37,909 bases of DNA from assembly GCA_030627235.1 (NCBI GenBank), contig DAOUSL010000013.1:1-37909 (forward strand). The letters run 5' to 3'. The DNA is from Thioploca sp. Lineage in GTDB: Bacteria; Pseudomonadota; Gammaproteobacteria; Beggiatoales; Beggiatoaceae. The translations under genes and the position numbers were made by a program. Positions 9,145 to 18,028 of the stretch are shown here, piece by piece. Under the pieces are notes generated by a model. The model did not search any database. It was not told the DNA's origin and saw only the letters and a list, made by a program, of their open reading frames with translations. Each line of letters starts with the position of its first letter. The first letter of the stretch is position 1.

Positions 9145-12117
9145 TCAATCTGTTCCTAAATATAAAACATTATATTCTTTACCATTACCATCAATAACCT
9201 TATAATCTGAATATTTATCACCGTTTATATCATTTTGCAATAAGACGGTTAATACACCAGATAGAGGTAACAAAGGAGTATTACCTTTAAATGAATAGAT
9301 GTGTTGTCCTTTATTCTCAATGGTAATGATGCCAGCGTTACTAATATTTAATGAATTACTTTTTAGTGTTATACCAATAGTAACTCTATCAGGAATTGTT
9401 GCATCAGCTGGTGATTGAGCTTCAATTCCACCAAGATTTAATAATTTAAACTCTCTGGATGCCCCACCATTGGCTGGTTGTTCAATAACTAAATAATCTG
9501 GATAACCATCACCATTAATATCATCAATTACACTTACAGATAGAGATTTATTTGGTAGAGCTGGTGAACCACCTTTAAACTTATAACTATAAACCTTGCC
9601 CTCAAATTGAATAGTAAAGCTGCCATCATTATTTAGTTGTAACATGCTGTTACCTAAGTAATCTCGTAGATTAACAACACTTGGTATTGATGGATCAACA
9701 GGAGGTTCATCTGCTATTGGTTTCTCAATTACACTAGGTTCAACATCTTTTACAATTGGTTCTATTGGTTTTTCAATTACACTAGGCTTAACATCTTTTA
9801 CAATTGGTTCTATTGGTTTCTCAATTACACTAGGCTCAACATCTTTTACAATTGGTTTATCTGCTATTAGTTTCTCAATTACATTAGGCTCAACATTTTT
9901 AACAGTAGTTCCACAAGCATTAGGGTCTCCAATTAAGGTTACTTCATCAGTAGATATTAAGTTACGTTCTTTATCATGTAATTCGACTATATAACTGGTT
10001 GTAACTGAAGTATCGGTTGTAGCAATTCCTGGCCACCAGGCATTAATTTTAAACTGATTGCTAACACTGGTAATAGTTTGCCATTTTTGGCTACAACTAC
10101 CACAAATTGTACATTGATCCGTAACATCAGCAGAACTTACCCAACTAGTTTTCAGATATGCCAAGCTACCATTAGGAATTGTTACTTCACCAGTGACTTC
10201 TATCCATTGTGGATCAGTTAAACAAATTCCTTTTTCACTGCTATCAAATTCATTAAAAGTAACCTTTTCATTAGTTATAGTAGTAGAAAGTTGGCAATTT
10301 AATGGCCAAACTAAAGATTCTATATCAGTATAAGGAGTTGAAGTAGTAAAAGATCGTTGATAAATAACATTACAGCTTTCTGGGTCATAAACATAAGCAG
10401 TATCAGCTTTATTGTCATTAATAGAAAATAGTAACATGCCATCAGCTAGAGTTTCTAAAGCTTCAACTTGTTTACCTGGGAAATTAGCACATTTTAGTTT
10501 AAAACCAGTTTCACAATTCCATTCCCAAAGTTTCCTTCCTTCACTAGCATATAAAGTTGAACCATTACTACTCCAAGCTAATCCTTCAATACCACCTTCC
10601 TTTTTATGGCTAAACATACCTTTTGGCATTGGGTAAATTAATTGGCTAATAGCAGTTACTGGATCAATTAAAATTAAACCTGATTCTTGTGTTCCATCTT
10701 TTGAACCTCCATTAGACCAAGACCATAAAGTACCATCTGAATGAAAAGCTAATGATGCTAATTCACTAAACTTAGTATCACCAATTGGTTCAATATCACC
10801 GTTATTAGGATTTACTCTATATAACCATCCATCAAAGGCCAAAGAATAATCTTTACCAGTTACTCCATATAAGAAATTATGAATTGGATCAATTGCCATA
10901 CCTTCCATATCTAATCCACTATACAAAGGACCGATTGCGATAGACTTATATCCGGCTGGATCGATTGATAACAATTGTGAATCGGCAAAGTTTTTGTCAT
11001 TAACCGCATATATACGACAAGAATTTGTTGACATCTTTTTAAAAATATCATCTTCTTGTACTTCAACTCTAGCAGTATAAGTATCAGAATTTGAAGCATC
11101 TTTTTGGTCAGTTACAGTATAAGAAAAGTTATCATAACCTTTAAAATTAGGATTGGAAAAATAAAATAAAATATCCTTAACCTGTTTTATATAACTGTTA
11201 GTACTGCCATGTATTATCAAAAATTGGGTTCTTCTATCATAATTAGCTGAAATATCGATAGTTAGTAACATTTTACTTCTTACTACTGCTATATGATCAG
11301 CATAAATAAATTGTGGTAGCGGTTCCATGATGGATACTTGTTGCGCACTTATTTCGATCTCAATTATAAAAGTATATTTATCATTTACTTTATAAGAGAA
11401 ACTATCTTTGCCGCTATAATATGGTTCAGAAGTATAAGTTAAAGTACCATTATTATTATTTACTAAATCACCATGATTTGGATTATTAATTGCTAAATCC
11501 TGTTCATCTGGTTTATAATCACCAGCAACTGTAATTAATAATGGTTCACCCGGTTTTGCTGTTGCACTATAGGTAGTTGGAATAATTGGTTCTGGATCAG
11601 GTTCAGGTATAGGAACTACTTCTGATACAGAAAAATCACTAGTTGCATTATCACTAGGCGGCCTAATAAATAGCCTTACTGTTCTTAACTTACCATCATC
11701 ATCTATATAAGTAAAATAGTCTTCACCATAAAAACCAGGATTAGGAGTATAAACTAATTCTCCATTCACTAACGTAACAGTACCATTTTTAGGATGAATA
11801 TTGAGAGATAAAGTTCTAACTTTAGCAATCTTAATCTCATCATTACTTGAGGAAGTTATATCAGTATCTTCATCTAAAATATCATCAGCAATTGAGGAAG
11901 CTATATCAGTATCTTCGTCTAAAATATCATCAGTACTTGAAGAATCTATATCAGTATCTTCATATAAAATATCATCAATTATGTCTGCTACTGTATCTTC
12001 TTCTTCGTAATAACAATAACCATCTTCTCCACAGACTAATATACCTATACCATCTGCATAAGAATTAATTGAAATTATGAATATAGTTATTAATGTTATA
12101 AAATTAAACTTGTTCAT
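9145..12117 (-). CDS. Large secreted protein with Ig-like modules and propeller-like region
   Basis: This 990-residue protein has a signal peptide (1-22). An acidic repeat (about 47-92; DDILDEDTDI about three times) follows. Next are three Ig/cadherin-like modules (about 105-152, 185-257, 265-355) with the NGTLTYTSEPYYSGKDSFSY-type signature. Residues 365-610 resemble a beta-propeller (LYGVTG, GWLYRVNPNNGDIEPIG, LASLAFHSDGTLWSWS), and 625-735 are Cys-rich. A repetitive linker (about 740-805; units of EPSVIEKPIEPIVKDV) leads to a duplicated C-terminal module with DINGDGYPDYLVI and DINGDKYSDYKVI, which look like calcium-binding Asp loops. AGGAG lies well placed before the ATG. It is probably a surface or extracellular adhesin-like or structural protein; no catalytic motif is seen. 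The neighbouring divergent gspC hints at type II export (inference). Confidence 0.8.
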   Translation of the reverse strand: MNKFNFITLITIFIISINSYADGIGILVCGEDGYCYYEEEDTVADIIDDILYEDTDIDSSSTDDILDEDTDIASSIADDILDEDTDITSSSNDEIKIAKVRTLSLNIHPKNGTVTLVNGELVYTPNPGFYGEDYFTYIDDDGKLRTVRLFIRPPSDNATSDFSVSEVVPIPEPDPEPIIPTTYSATAKPGEPLLITVAGDYKPDEQDLAINNPNHGDLVNNNNGTLTYTSEPYYSGKDSFSYKVNDKYTFIIEIEISAQQVSIMEPLPQFIYADHIAVVRSKMLLTIDISANYDRRTQFLIIHGSTNSYIKQVKDILFYFSNPNFKGYDNFSYTVTDQKDASNSDTYTARVEVQEDDIFKKMSTNSCRIYAVNDKNFADSQLLSIDPAGYKSIAIGPLYSGLDMEGMAIDPIHNFLYGVTGKDYSLAFDGWLYRVNPNNGDIEPIGDTKFSELASLAFHSDGTLWSWSNGGSKDGTQESGLILIDPVTAISQLIYPMPKGMFSHKKEGGIEGLAWSSNGSTLYASEGRKLWEWNCETGFKLKCANFPGKQVEALETLADGMLLFSINDNKADTAYVYDPESCNVIYQRSFTTSTPYTDIESLVWPLNCQLSTTITNEKVTFNEFDSSEKGICLTDPQWIEVTGEVTIPNGSLAYLKTSWVSSADVTDQCTICGSCSQKWQTITSVSNQFKINAWWPGIATTDTSVTTSYIVELHDKERNLISTDEVTLIGDPNACGTTVKNVEPNVIEKLIADKPIVKDVEPSVIEKPIEPIVKDVKPSVIEKPIEPIVKDVEPSVIEKPIADEPPVDPSIPSVVNLRDYLGNSMLQLNNDGSFTIQFEGKVYSYKFKGGSPALPNKSLSVSVIDDINGDGYPDYLVIEQPANGGASREFKLLNLGGIEAQSPADATIPDRVTIGITLKSNSLNISNAGIITIENKGQHIYSFKGNTPLLPLSGVLTVLLQNDINGDKYSDYKVIDGNGKEYNVLYLGTD
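9700..9900 (-). repeat. In-gene tandem repeat coding the EPSVIEKPI linker
   Basis: About three to four imperfect copies of a unit coding for EPIVKDVEPSVIEKPI lie within the secreted protein gene. The copies differ by few bases, which points to recent slippage or recombination. The product is a Pro/Val/Glu-rich flexible linker. Confidence 0.7.
11840..11985 (-). repeat. In-gene tandem repeat coding DDILDEDTDI
   Basis: About three near-identical copies of a roughly 54-60-bp unit encode an Asp/Ser-rich segment just behind the signal peptide of the 990-residue protein. The opposite strand shows repetitive ORFs here, which are shadows of this repeat. Confidence 0.7.
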
Positions 12118-12186
12118 AAAAAAACACTCCTAAAATTTAAATTTGTTTCTAAAGTATAGAAGAAAATTCTCCAAACTTTTTATAAA

Positions 12187-13002
12187 ATGCTAAAATTAAT
12201 TTCAGCAAGTATTAATGTTGCCCTTGCGTTTGTACTTGGATATAATTCCATACAATTACTACTACAACTAAATTCTGTACCTTTGGCTTATAATTATACT
12301 GGTCATTTTAATATAGCTGATGAATCACAATTATCAGCATCAGAACTTGATACAACAACTTTAGTTAATGCTCATTTGTTTGGTAATTCTAGTGTATCAA
12401 CAACTCACATTGCAACGCAAATTACAAATACTCCACCAGATACTAAACTCAATCTAAAATTACAAGGGATTTACTACGGTTCTACTTCTTACGCATCGAT
12501 TATAGCTAATAATAGCAATAAATTTTATCGGGTTGGAGATTCCTTGCCAAGTGGTGCTAAACTGCATGCAATTTTTCCTAAGAAAATAATTTTACTTAGA
12601 AATGGAAAGTACGAAACCCTACGTTTCATAGGAAGTAAAGACAATAAAACCAATCGATTTATGGAGAAATATGCAAAAATTAAACCAGAAAAATTATTAG
12701 CAAAATATCAGCGACAATTAAAGCATAATCCCCAGCAATTAACAAAATTGGTTAGGGTGTCTGCTGTAAATAAAGCCGGGAAATTATTAGGATATCGTAT
12801 TAGGCCAAATAAAGATACTAGTTTATTATCACAATTTGATTTAAAATCTGGGGATATATTAACAGCTGTGAATGGTATAAAACTTGACTCTCCTCTAAAA
12901 GCTTTAAATCTTATACAAAAATTGGCTGTAGCTGATAGAGTTGAATTAGAAATATTACGCAATGGACAAGAATTATCTGTGGCTTTTAATGTCGAAAAAT
13001 GA
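12187..13002 (+). CDS. gspC: Type II secretion inner-membrane protein GspC
   Basis: GspC links the inner-membrane platform of the type II secretion system to the outer-membrane secretin GspD. The 271-residue protein has one N-terminal membrane segment (about 7-28), a periplasmic linker, and the homology-region domain (about 90-150; LKLQGIYYGSTSYASIIA, YRVGDSLPSGAKLHAI). A C-terminal PDZ domain (about 190-268) has SLLSQFDLKSGDILTAVNG. This domain order and length are typical. No other gsp gene is in view, although gspD usually follows gspC directly. Here a hairpin and a convergent gene follow, so the rest of the apparatus must be elsewhere. It is divergent from the large secreted protein with 69 bp between, so they may share a control region. 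Confidence 0.87.
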   Translation: MLKLISASINVALAFVLGYNSIQLLLQLNSVPLAYNYTGHFNIADESQLSASELDTTTLVNAHLFGNSSVSTTHIATQITNTPPDTKLNLKLQGIYYGSTSYASIIANNSNKFYRVGDSLPSGAKLHAIFPKKIILLRNGKYETLRFIGSKDNKTNRFMEKYAKIKPEKLLAKYQRQLKHNPQQLTKLVRVSAVNKAGKLLGYRIRPNKDTSLLSQFDLKSGDILTAVNGIKLDSPLKALNLIQKLAVADRVELEILRNGQELSVAFNVEK

Positions 13003-13045
13003 ATTTGTAGTATTGAAGGATCTAAAATATTCGGATTATTAATTT

Positions 13046-13089
13046 TTAACTTGAGTTAGATGTAATCTTTTATATCTAACTCAAGTTAA
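13046..13089 (+). terminator. Perfect 16-bp stem hairpin after gspC
   Basis: TTAACTTGAGTTAGAT (13046-13061) and its exact reverse complement (13074-13089) enclose a 12-base loop. The hairpin begins 44 bp behind the gspC stop codon and lies between convergent genes. It is a likely bidirectional transcript end, although no T tract follows on the plus strand. Confidence 0.6.
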
Positions 13090-13121
13090 TACTAACTTAT
13101 AATTCTAAAATCACTTTATTT

Positions 13122-13179
13122 GGATAAACTACAGCAATATAAGTAATTTATATTTAATTAAGAATTAAGAATTGCTATA
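13122..13179 (-). repeat. Family 3 repeat, copy in reverse orientation
   Basis: Read on the minus strand this begins TATAGCAATTCTTAATT and ends TATTGCTGTAGTTTATCC. It matches the copies at 20420-20481 and 21149-21205, with a small internal duplication of AATTCTTAATT. The outer parts form the inverted repeat TATAGCAAT/ATTGCTRTA. Confidence 0.6.
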
Positions 13180-13182
13180 TAA

Positions 13183-14289
13183 TTACAAACTAGAACGAAC
13201 TTTACCAAACCATTTTTCTTCTAAATCTTCATAACTTCCATCTTCAAATAATTCTAATAAAATTAAATTCACTTTTTCTTTTAAGGCACTACCAGTTGGA
13301 AAAGCTATAGCATAATTTTCCTTTTTGAATACAGGCCCTACAGTCTTCACTGTTTCTTTACCCTTGTTTGATTCGTAATACCATAAAACTGGAGCATCGT
13401 AAACAATAGCATCGACTCGTCCCTCTTCTAAAGCAAGAAATACTTCTTCAATAGTTTTCCTTTTATAAGCCTTTATTCCATTATCTCTTAAGTATTTATA
13501 AGCTGTACTACCACTTACTGTAGCGACTTTTTTCCCAATCAGATCATGAGGACTATTAATAGTCCCTTTTAATTTGTGTAAAGTTAGAGTAGAAGTAACT
13601 GTAGCAGTGAATGATGCGATAAAAAATAGACCGACAAACATCCATAAAAAAGCAACTGAACGACCAAAAAATCCGCGAGGTGCTTGATCCCCATACCCAA
13701 CAGTAGTTAAAGTTACAGAAGCCCACCAAAAACCATCCATAACACCTTTTAAATATTTAGGAGAAAATTCCTCTGGATTTTTATGTCTTTGGGTCAACCA
13801 AACTATATTTCCTACAAGAAATAATGTACTTAATAATATACCGATTACCAATAACATTTTAAGTTGTAAAAAAGATAAAAGTATATCAATCACAACATCA
13901 AACGAAGATTTGTCAGAACTGTTCGAAACCATAATTTGCAAACCAGAATCAAAAAATGAATAAGAAAAATCCATATTTTTCTCCCGATTAGCGGTCATAC
14001 TTATTCCAGCAAGTCCTACATCAACTTTATTATTTTTAATTTCATTTAATAATTTATTTACTGTATCTACTTGTTTTATTTCATAATCTATATTTAATTT
14101 ATCAGCAATTTGTTCCCATAAATCAATACTAAATCCTTCAAATTCATTATTTCCTTTTGGAATAACAAACGGTATTAACGATTTAGTTACTATTTTTAAT
14201 GTTTGTGGAGATTCTGTTTCTATAACCTCTGCTGCATTAGTAATACTGGTCATAAATAATAAGATAAAACTTAACCACCAAACTTTCAT
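13183..14289 (-). CDS. Prokaryotic glutamate-receptor-type potassium channel
   Basis: The 368-residue protein is a GluR0-type ligand-gated channel: a periplasmic amino-acid-binding domain split by a potassium pore. The order is signal peptide (1-19), binding lobe 1 (about 30-125, with Arg102 in TANREK where the family holds the ligand carboxylate), membrane segment M1 (about 143-165), pore helix and selectivity filter TTVGYGD (195-201), M2 (about 208-234), then lobe 2 (about 240-360, with Asp298 in VYDAP). The intact TVGYGD filter predicts potassium selectivity. The ligand is probably an amino acid but cannot be named. It is not linked to transport genes; the MazG-like gene ends about 50 bp upstream on the same strand. 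Confidence 0.92.
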   Translation of the reverse strand: MKVWWLSFILLFMTSITNAAEVIETESPQTLKIVTKSLIPFVIPKGNNEFEGFSIDLWEQIADKLNIDYEIKQVDTVNKLLNEIKNNKVDVGLAGISMTANREKNMDFSYSFFDSGLQIMVSNSSDKSSFDVVIDILLSFLQLKMLLVIGILLSTLFLVGNIVWLTQRHKNPEEFSPKYLKGVMDGFWWASVTLTTVGYGDQAPRGFFGRSVAFLWMFVGLFFIASFTATVTSTLTLHKLKGTINSPHDLIGKKVATVSGSTAYKYLRDNGIKAYKRKTIEEVFLALEEGRVDAIVYDAPVLWYYESNKGKETVKTVGPVFKKENYAIAFPTGSALKEKVNLILLELFEDGSYEDLEEKWFGKVRSSL

Positions 14290-14340
14290 ATATAACTCCT
14301 CATATGTTAAATAATGATTAAATATCTAGTTATTATAACT

Positions 14341-14694
14341 TCAATATTCATTAGCTCTCCGTGCTTTACCTTTAACTTTAGCGATGGGATAACGAGTTTC
14401 ATTAAGCAAAATTTTTGACTCAGCTGCAGCAATTAAATCAACATCAAGCTTATCTGCAATACGAATTAGATAAATTAATATATCAGCTAATTCATGACTA
14501 ACAGCTTGTTGTTTTTCAGGAGATAATTGGGAGCTTTGTGATTCAGTTAACCACTGAAAATGCTCTACTAATTCAGCAGATTCAGCGATTAAAGCCATAG
14601 ATAAATTCTTAGGAGAATGAAATTGATCCCAGTCACGCACAGCCGCAAATTGTGCTAAACGTTGGCGTAACTGTTCCAGTTTATCATTAGTCAT
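14341..14694 (-). CDS. MazG-like nucleotide pyrophosphohydrolase (RS21-C6/dCTPase type)
   Basis: This 117-residue all-helical protein is of the small MazG-like family that hydrolyses nucleoside triphosphates (dCTP and modified forms in characterised members) to the monophosphate and pyrophosphate. The metal-binding signature is complete: Glu38 and Glu41 in AESAELVEH, then Glu68 and Asp71 in HELADILIY. FHSPKNLSMAL before it is typical of the RS21-C6 subgroup. It probably cleans the nucleotide pool. Its start overlaps the end of the DUF2939 gene by 8 bases, so the two are translationally coupled. The exact substrate is not predictable. Confidence 0.88.
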   Translation of the reverse strand: MTNDKLEQLRQRLAQFAAVRDWDQFHSPKNLSMALIAESAELVEHFQWLTESQSSQLSPEKQQAVSHELADILIYLIRIADKLDVDLIAAAESKILLNETRYPIAKVKGKARRANEY

Positions 14695-15157
14695 AAATTG
14701 CGGTTAATCTCCAATACCAATCTTGCATAGTCATTCTGATATGAATAGGATTATGACCTAATTGTCCTAATCTAATTATAAAACTATTTGGGGATTCAAA
14801 AAAAGCAAATGTCATTTGTTCCCATGGCGATCCATCTATAATACGCAATTGTTCTATCAGATTTTTTGGATTAATTTCTGTAGTTTCAGCTGCTAAATTT
14901 CCCAATGCTCCAGCTAATGCTTCAGCACTTCCACGCATTGATTCTGGTAATAAATTACTACTACCACCAACAGTATTATTGACCTTCCATTCAATATTTT
15001 GCTTATAAACCTTATTAACTGATTCAAAATCAATTAATTTTTCCAGGGCTGGTTGATCATTATTAGTTATAGCTGTACTCAGTTGATAAATATGTACATA
15101 AGGCCAAGCTATAAATGCTGCAAATGCAAAAGATAGTAAACTGCTAAAAAATTTCAT
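14687..15157 (-). CDS. DUF2939 family protein
   Basis: This 156-residue protein has one N-terminal membrane or signal segment (about 3-24; FFSSLLSFAFAAFIAWPYVH). The conserved opening of the DUF2939 family follows, YQLSTAITNNDQPALEKLIDF. The remainder is a small soluble domain, probably periplasmic and anchored to the inner membrane. No function is known for the family. It overlaps the downstream MazG-like gene by 8 bases, so the pair is one operon. TTGGAGTA a few bases upstream of the ATG is a fair ribosome binding site. Confidence 0.75.
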   Translation of the reverse strand: MKFFSSLLSFAFAAFIAWPYVHIYQLSTAITNNDQPALEKLIDFESVNKVYKQNIEWKVNNTVGGSSNLLPESMRGSAEALAGALGNLAAETTEINPKNLIEQLRIIDGSPWEQMTFAFFESPNSFIIRLGQLGHNPIHIRMTMQDWYWRLTAIYD

Positions 15158-15247
15158 TAATTACTCCAATATTAAGATTAACCGGTTATTAAAACCGGAA
15201 TTTTCAGTGCTAAGGAATAAGATTTTAATAAAAACCCGAAACTAAAC

Positions 15248-15272
15248 CTTCCAGGTTTTTAAAACTTGGAAG
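15248..15272 (-). terminator. Hairpin terminator behind the carbonic anhydrase gene
   Basis: CTTCCAGGTTTT and AAAACTTGGAAG form a 12-bp stem (one G-T pair) with a one-base loop, about 40 bp past the carbonic anhydrase stop codon. T-rich sequence follows on the minus strand. A second small palindrome, CCGGTT..AACCGG, lies at 15182-15198. Either may instead be a dispersed palindrome of the genome. Confidence 0.55.
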
Positions 15273-15312
15273 ATTTGAACATCAAATTTCGGAGATTATT
15301 AAATCATCATTC

Positions 15313-16068
15313 CTAATTAGAAGAGGATATTTTACGTCCATTTAATGGTTGTAAAGGTCTTACATTATTAGAATATAATTTATTATACTGTTCCAACTGT
15401 GCAACAGAAATTGTCATTGGCTGTTTTAACACAATCCATTTAACTCCTTCAGTACAAGGTGGAGTAGTAAATGAACCATCATAAGTATAATAGTTGCTAT
15501 CTGTTGGCAACATTTTGGTTATATCTATCTGAATATCTTTATGATGTTCTAATTCATTAACTTTTTTTGGTATCATCTTCCATAAAGTAGCAATCAATGG
15601 ATTAGCTTCACCTTTATTAAAATAAATTGCTACCACAGCTATTTTACCAGCATCACTTTTATGCACCAAATGCATTACCATATCAGCATGTTTACCATCA
15701 ATAGCACCTTCACTTAGGGAATGACTATGAAAACCAAGAATTTTATAGCTTTGATCTCCTACTACCAATGAACCAGCAGCATTTTTAGTGCGTATACCAA
15801 TAGTATGACTATTGTTTATAATAGTTAATGGAAATTGTTGATAATTAAATTGCAATTGGGGTAAATCAGTTTTAATGCTATTAATTATATTAATTGGAGA
15901 TTGTTGTTTACCAGAATCACAAGTAGCATATTCTGTAGATAAACTGCCCCAATGTTCAGGACCGGTATCACCAGAATGGCTCCAATGAACACCATGACCA
16001 GAATCACTAGCAAATACTTGAAAAGTTACGATTGTTAAAATTAATACAGCAAGTTTTTTATAAAACAT
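15313..16068 (-). CDS. Periplasmic alpha-class carbonic anhydrase
   Basis: It interconverts carbon dioxide and bicarbonate in the periplasm. The 251-residue protein has a signal peptide (1-20, ending VFAS). The alpha-class signature is present: QQSPINI (55-61), zinc ligands His114 and His116 in FHSHS and His133 in MHLVH, Glu120, and the Thr201-Thr202 pair in SFTTPPCTEGV. Cys50 and Cys205 are placed to form the usual disulfide. Two changes stand out: the common FHFH is FHSH, and the usual SEH is SEG. All catalytic residues remain, so activity is expected. It could serve inorganic carbon supply in an autotroph or pH control (inference). It is monocistronic, with hairpins on both sides. Confidence 0.93.
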   Translation of the reverse strand: MFYKKLAVLILTIVTFQVFASDSGHGVHWSHSGDTGPEHWGSLSTEYATCDSGKQQSPINIINSIKTDLPQLQFNYQQFPLTIINNSHTIGIRTKNAAGSLVVGDQSYKILGFHSHSLSEGAIDGKHADMVMHLVHKSDAGKIAVVAIYFNKGEANPLIATLWKMIPKKVNELEHHKDIQIDITKMLPTDSNYYTYDGSFTTPPCTEGVKWIVLKQPMTISVAQLEQYNKLYSNNVRPLQPLNGRKISSSN

Positions 16069-16112
16069 ATTTCATTTTCTGAAATTATTTACTAAATTAG
16101 CTAATTAATAAA

Positions 16113-16175
16113 GAGTACAAAATGTATTTTACCATGATTCTCAACCCTAAAGATTGCAAAATAAATTTTGTACTC
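16113..16175. repeat. Inverted repeat between malQ and the carbonic anhydrase gene
   Basis: GAGTACAAAATGTATTTT (from 16113) and the reverse complement of 16155-16175 form arms of about 20 bases around a 20-base centre. The right arm, TTGCAAAATAAATTTTG plus TACTCCAAT, recurs with one change at 24995-25020. It is a likely dispersed palindrome that may double as a malQ terminator. Confidence 0.5.
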
Positions 16176-16189
16176 CAATAATTGCTTTT

Positions 16190-17884
16190 TTAAGAAGCTC
16201 TATCATAAAAATTAGCTAAATGACGTACTTTATCATTTACCCAATGTGGTAATTGAGACCATTCAAAACGCCATTGCCAATTACCTTTTACTACTCCTGG
16301 AACATTCATCCGATGTTCGCCATCTAACATTAATATATCTTGCATAGGAACAATAGCTAACTGTGCTACTGAAGCAAATGCAGATTCAACTAATGGCCAA
16401 GGCATTTCATGAGGTGGAACATGCAAATATTCACACATAGAATGTCTAACATATTCTGGTACTTCATGAAACCAACCCAAACTGGTATTGTTATCATGCG
16501 TTCCAGTGTAAACTACACAATTTTCTACATGATTATGTGGCAAATATGGGTTATCAGAACCACTGTCAAAAGCAAATTGCAATATTTTCATGCCAGGTAA
16601 GTTAAATCTATCACGTAATTCATTTACTTCATCAGTGATTATACCTAAATCTTCAGCTACTAATGGTAAGTTAATATCACTTTGTTGCAAAGCTTCAAAT
16701 AAAGCATGGCCAGGAGCTTTAATCCATTCACCTTCCATAGCAGTATCACAACTGGACGGTATCGTCCAACAAGCTTCAAAACCACGAAAATGGTCAATTC
16801 GTACTATGTCAAATAATAGTTTTGCACTGCGTAAACGTTCTATCCACCAGCTAAAACCATTATTCTGCATGTATTGCCAATTATAATGCGGATTTCCCCA
16901 ACGTTGACCAGTTTCAGAGAAATAATCTGGTGGCACACCAGTAACTACAGTAGGACGACCTTGGTCATCTAACAAGAAATTTTCTCGTTCTGCCCACACA
17001 TCCACACTATCATCTGCTACAAAAATTGGTACATCACCAAATAAATATACCTTTTTACTATGAGCATATTCCTTTAAATCTGACCATTGACTGAAAAATA
17101 CAAACTGTTCAAATCTATGCTGTTCAATCTCATCAGCCAAACGTTTTCTAGCTTCTGCTAAAGCATGTGGATCACGATCTCGTAATTCTATCTGCCAACC
17201 CCACCAACCACTGGATTGTCTGATTTCATTAAGACGATCAGATACATTTTCGGGATGTTCCGATAGAATTTGTAAACATTTAGTTTGTAACGCTGTAAAA
17301 TGTTCAGCTTGTAAAGCTCGGAATAAGGCGTAATCTTCCAACCAATCAGCATGAGCTTCGATAAATTCAGCAAAATTAGCTCGATCATCGGTATGAGCGT
17401 TATTCTCAAAACCAGATTTAGCTTCCTTCAAACGAGCATTACGATAACGTATAGCAGAATTTTGCTCAATTGATACACATTGTTCTTTAAATTGACTATG
17501 TTCTAGCTTATGTTTTAATTCAGTTTCTACTGAAGTTTCAGTTAACCACCCATCTTTAGCTAGACGAATTAATTCTGGTTGTAATTCAGATTCTGAAATA
17601 GGAGCTGAATCCTTACTTAACCAAGATTTTTCAACTAAAAAGTCTAAATTAATTAGTAAAGGATTAGCTGCATGGACTGATTGACATTGATAAGGAGATA
17701 AATCTTCATGTGGCGGACCTAAAGGTAACATTTGCCAAATCGAAATATTACAATCCGCAAGAAAATCTATAAAACGATAAGCATGTTGACCTAAATCACC
17801 ATTGCCAGGGCTGCCAGGTAACGAAGTTGGGTGTAATAATATACCACCACGACGTTGTTTAAATAAATCGGTATTAGAACTCAT
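16190..17884 (-). CDS. malQ: 4-alpha-glucanotransferase (amylomaltase, GH77)
   Basis: MalQ moves alpha-1,4-glucan segments between glucan chains or onto glucose, in glycogen and maltodextrin metabolism in the cytoplasm. The 564-residue protein opens with RRGGILLHPTSLPGSPGNGDLG, the family's N-terminal signature (residues 11-32), and LPLGPP. The catalytic triad is visible: nucleophile Asp364 in RIDHFRGF, acid/base Glu411 in AEDLG, and Asp464 in GTHDNNT; the spacing matches characterised amylomaltases. It is somewhat longer than the usual 500 or so residues because of a charged helical insert around 85-170. No other glycogen gene is adjacent, and it appears monocistronic. Confidence 0.95.
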   Translation of the reverse strand: MSSNTDLFKQRRGGILLHPTSLPGSPGNGDLGQHAYRFIDFLADCNISIWQMLPLGPPHEDLSPYQCQSVHAANPLLINLDFLVEKSWLSKDSAPISESELQPELIRLAKDGWLTETSVETELKHKLEHSQFKEQCVSIEQNSAIRYRNARLKEAKSGFENNAHTDDRANFAEFIEAHADWLEDYALFRALQAEHFTALQTKCLQILSEHPENVSDRLNEIRQSSGWWGWQIELRDRDPHALAEARKRLADEIEQHRFEQFVFFSQWSDLKEYAHSKKVYLFGDVPIFVADDSVDVWAERENFLLDDQGRPTVVTGVPPDYFSETGQRWGNPHYNWQYMQNNGFSWWIERLRSAKLLFDIVRIDHFRGFEACWTIPSSCDTAMEGEWIKAPGHALFEALQQSDINLPLVAEDLGIITDEVNELRDRFNLPGMKILQFAFDSGSDNPYLPHNHVENCVVYTGTHDNNTSLGWFHEVPEYVRHSMCEYLHVPPHEMPWPLVESAFASVAQLAIVPMQDILMLDGEHRMNVPGVVKGNWQWRFEWSQLPHWVNDKVRHLANFYDRAS

Positions 17885-18028
17885 GTTATACTGAATAGGT
17901 GTTTTGAGTAATATTGCAATGGATAAAATTATAAATTTATATTAAAATTTTGCAGAACTATTTCCATATAATTAAAATGAAAACTGGATAAAATATTAAC
18001 ATTTCTTGTTTTAATGAGTCAAGAATAG

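Noticed and set aside
11801-12068. Plus-strand open frames rich in SSKISS or LKYHQ
   Set aside because: They are the antisense of the DDILDEDTDI tandem repeat in the secreted protein gene and have no start signals.
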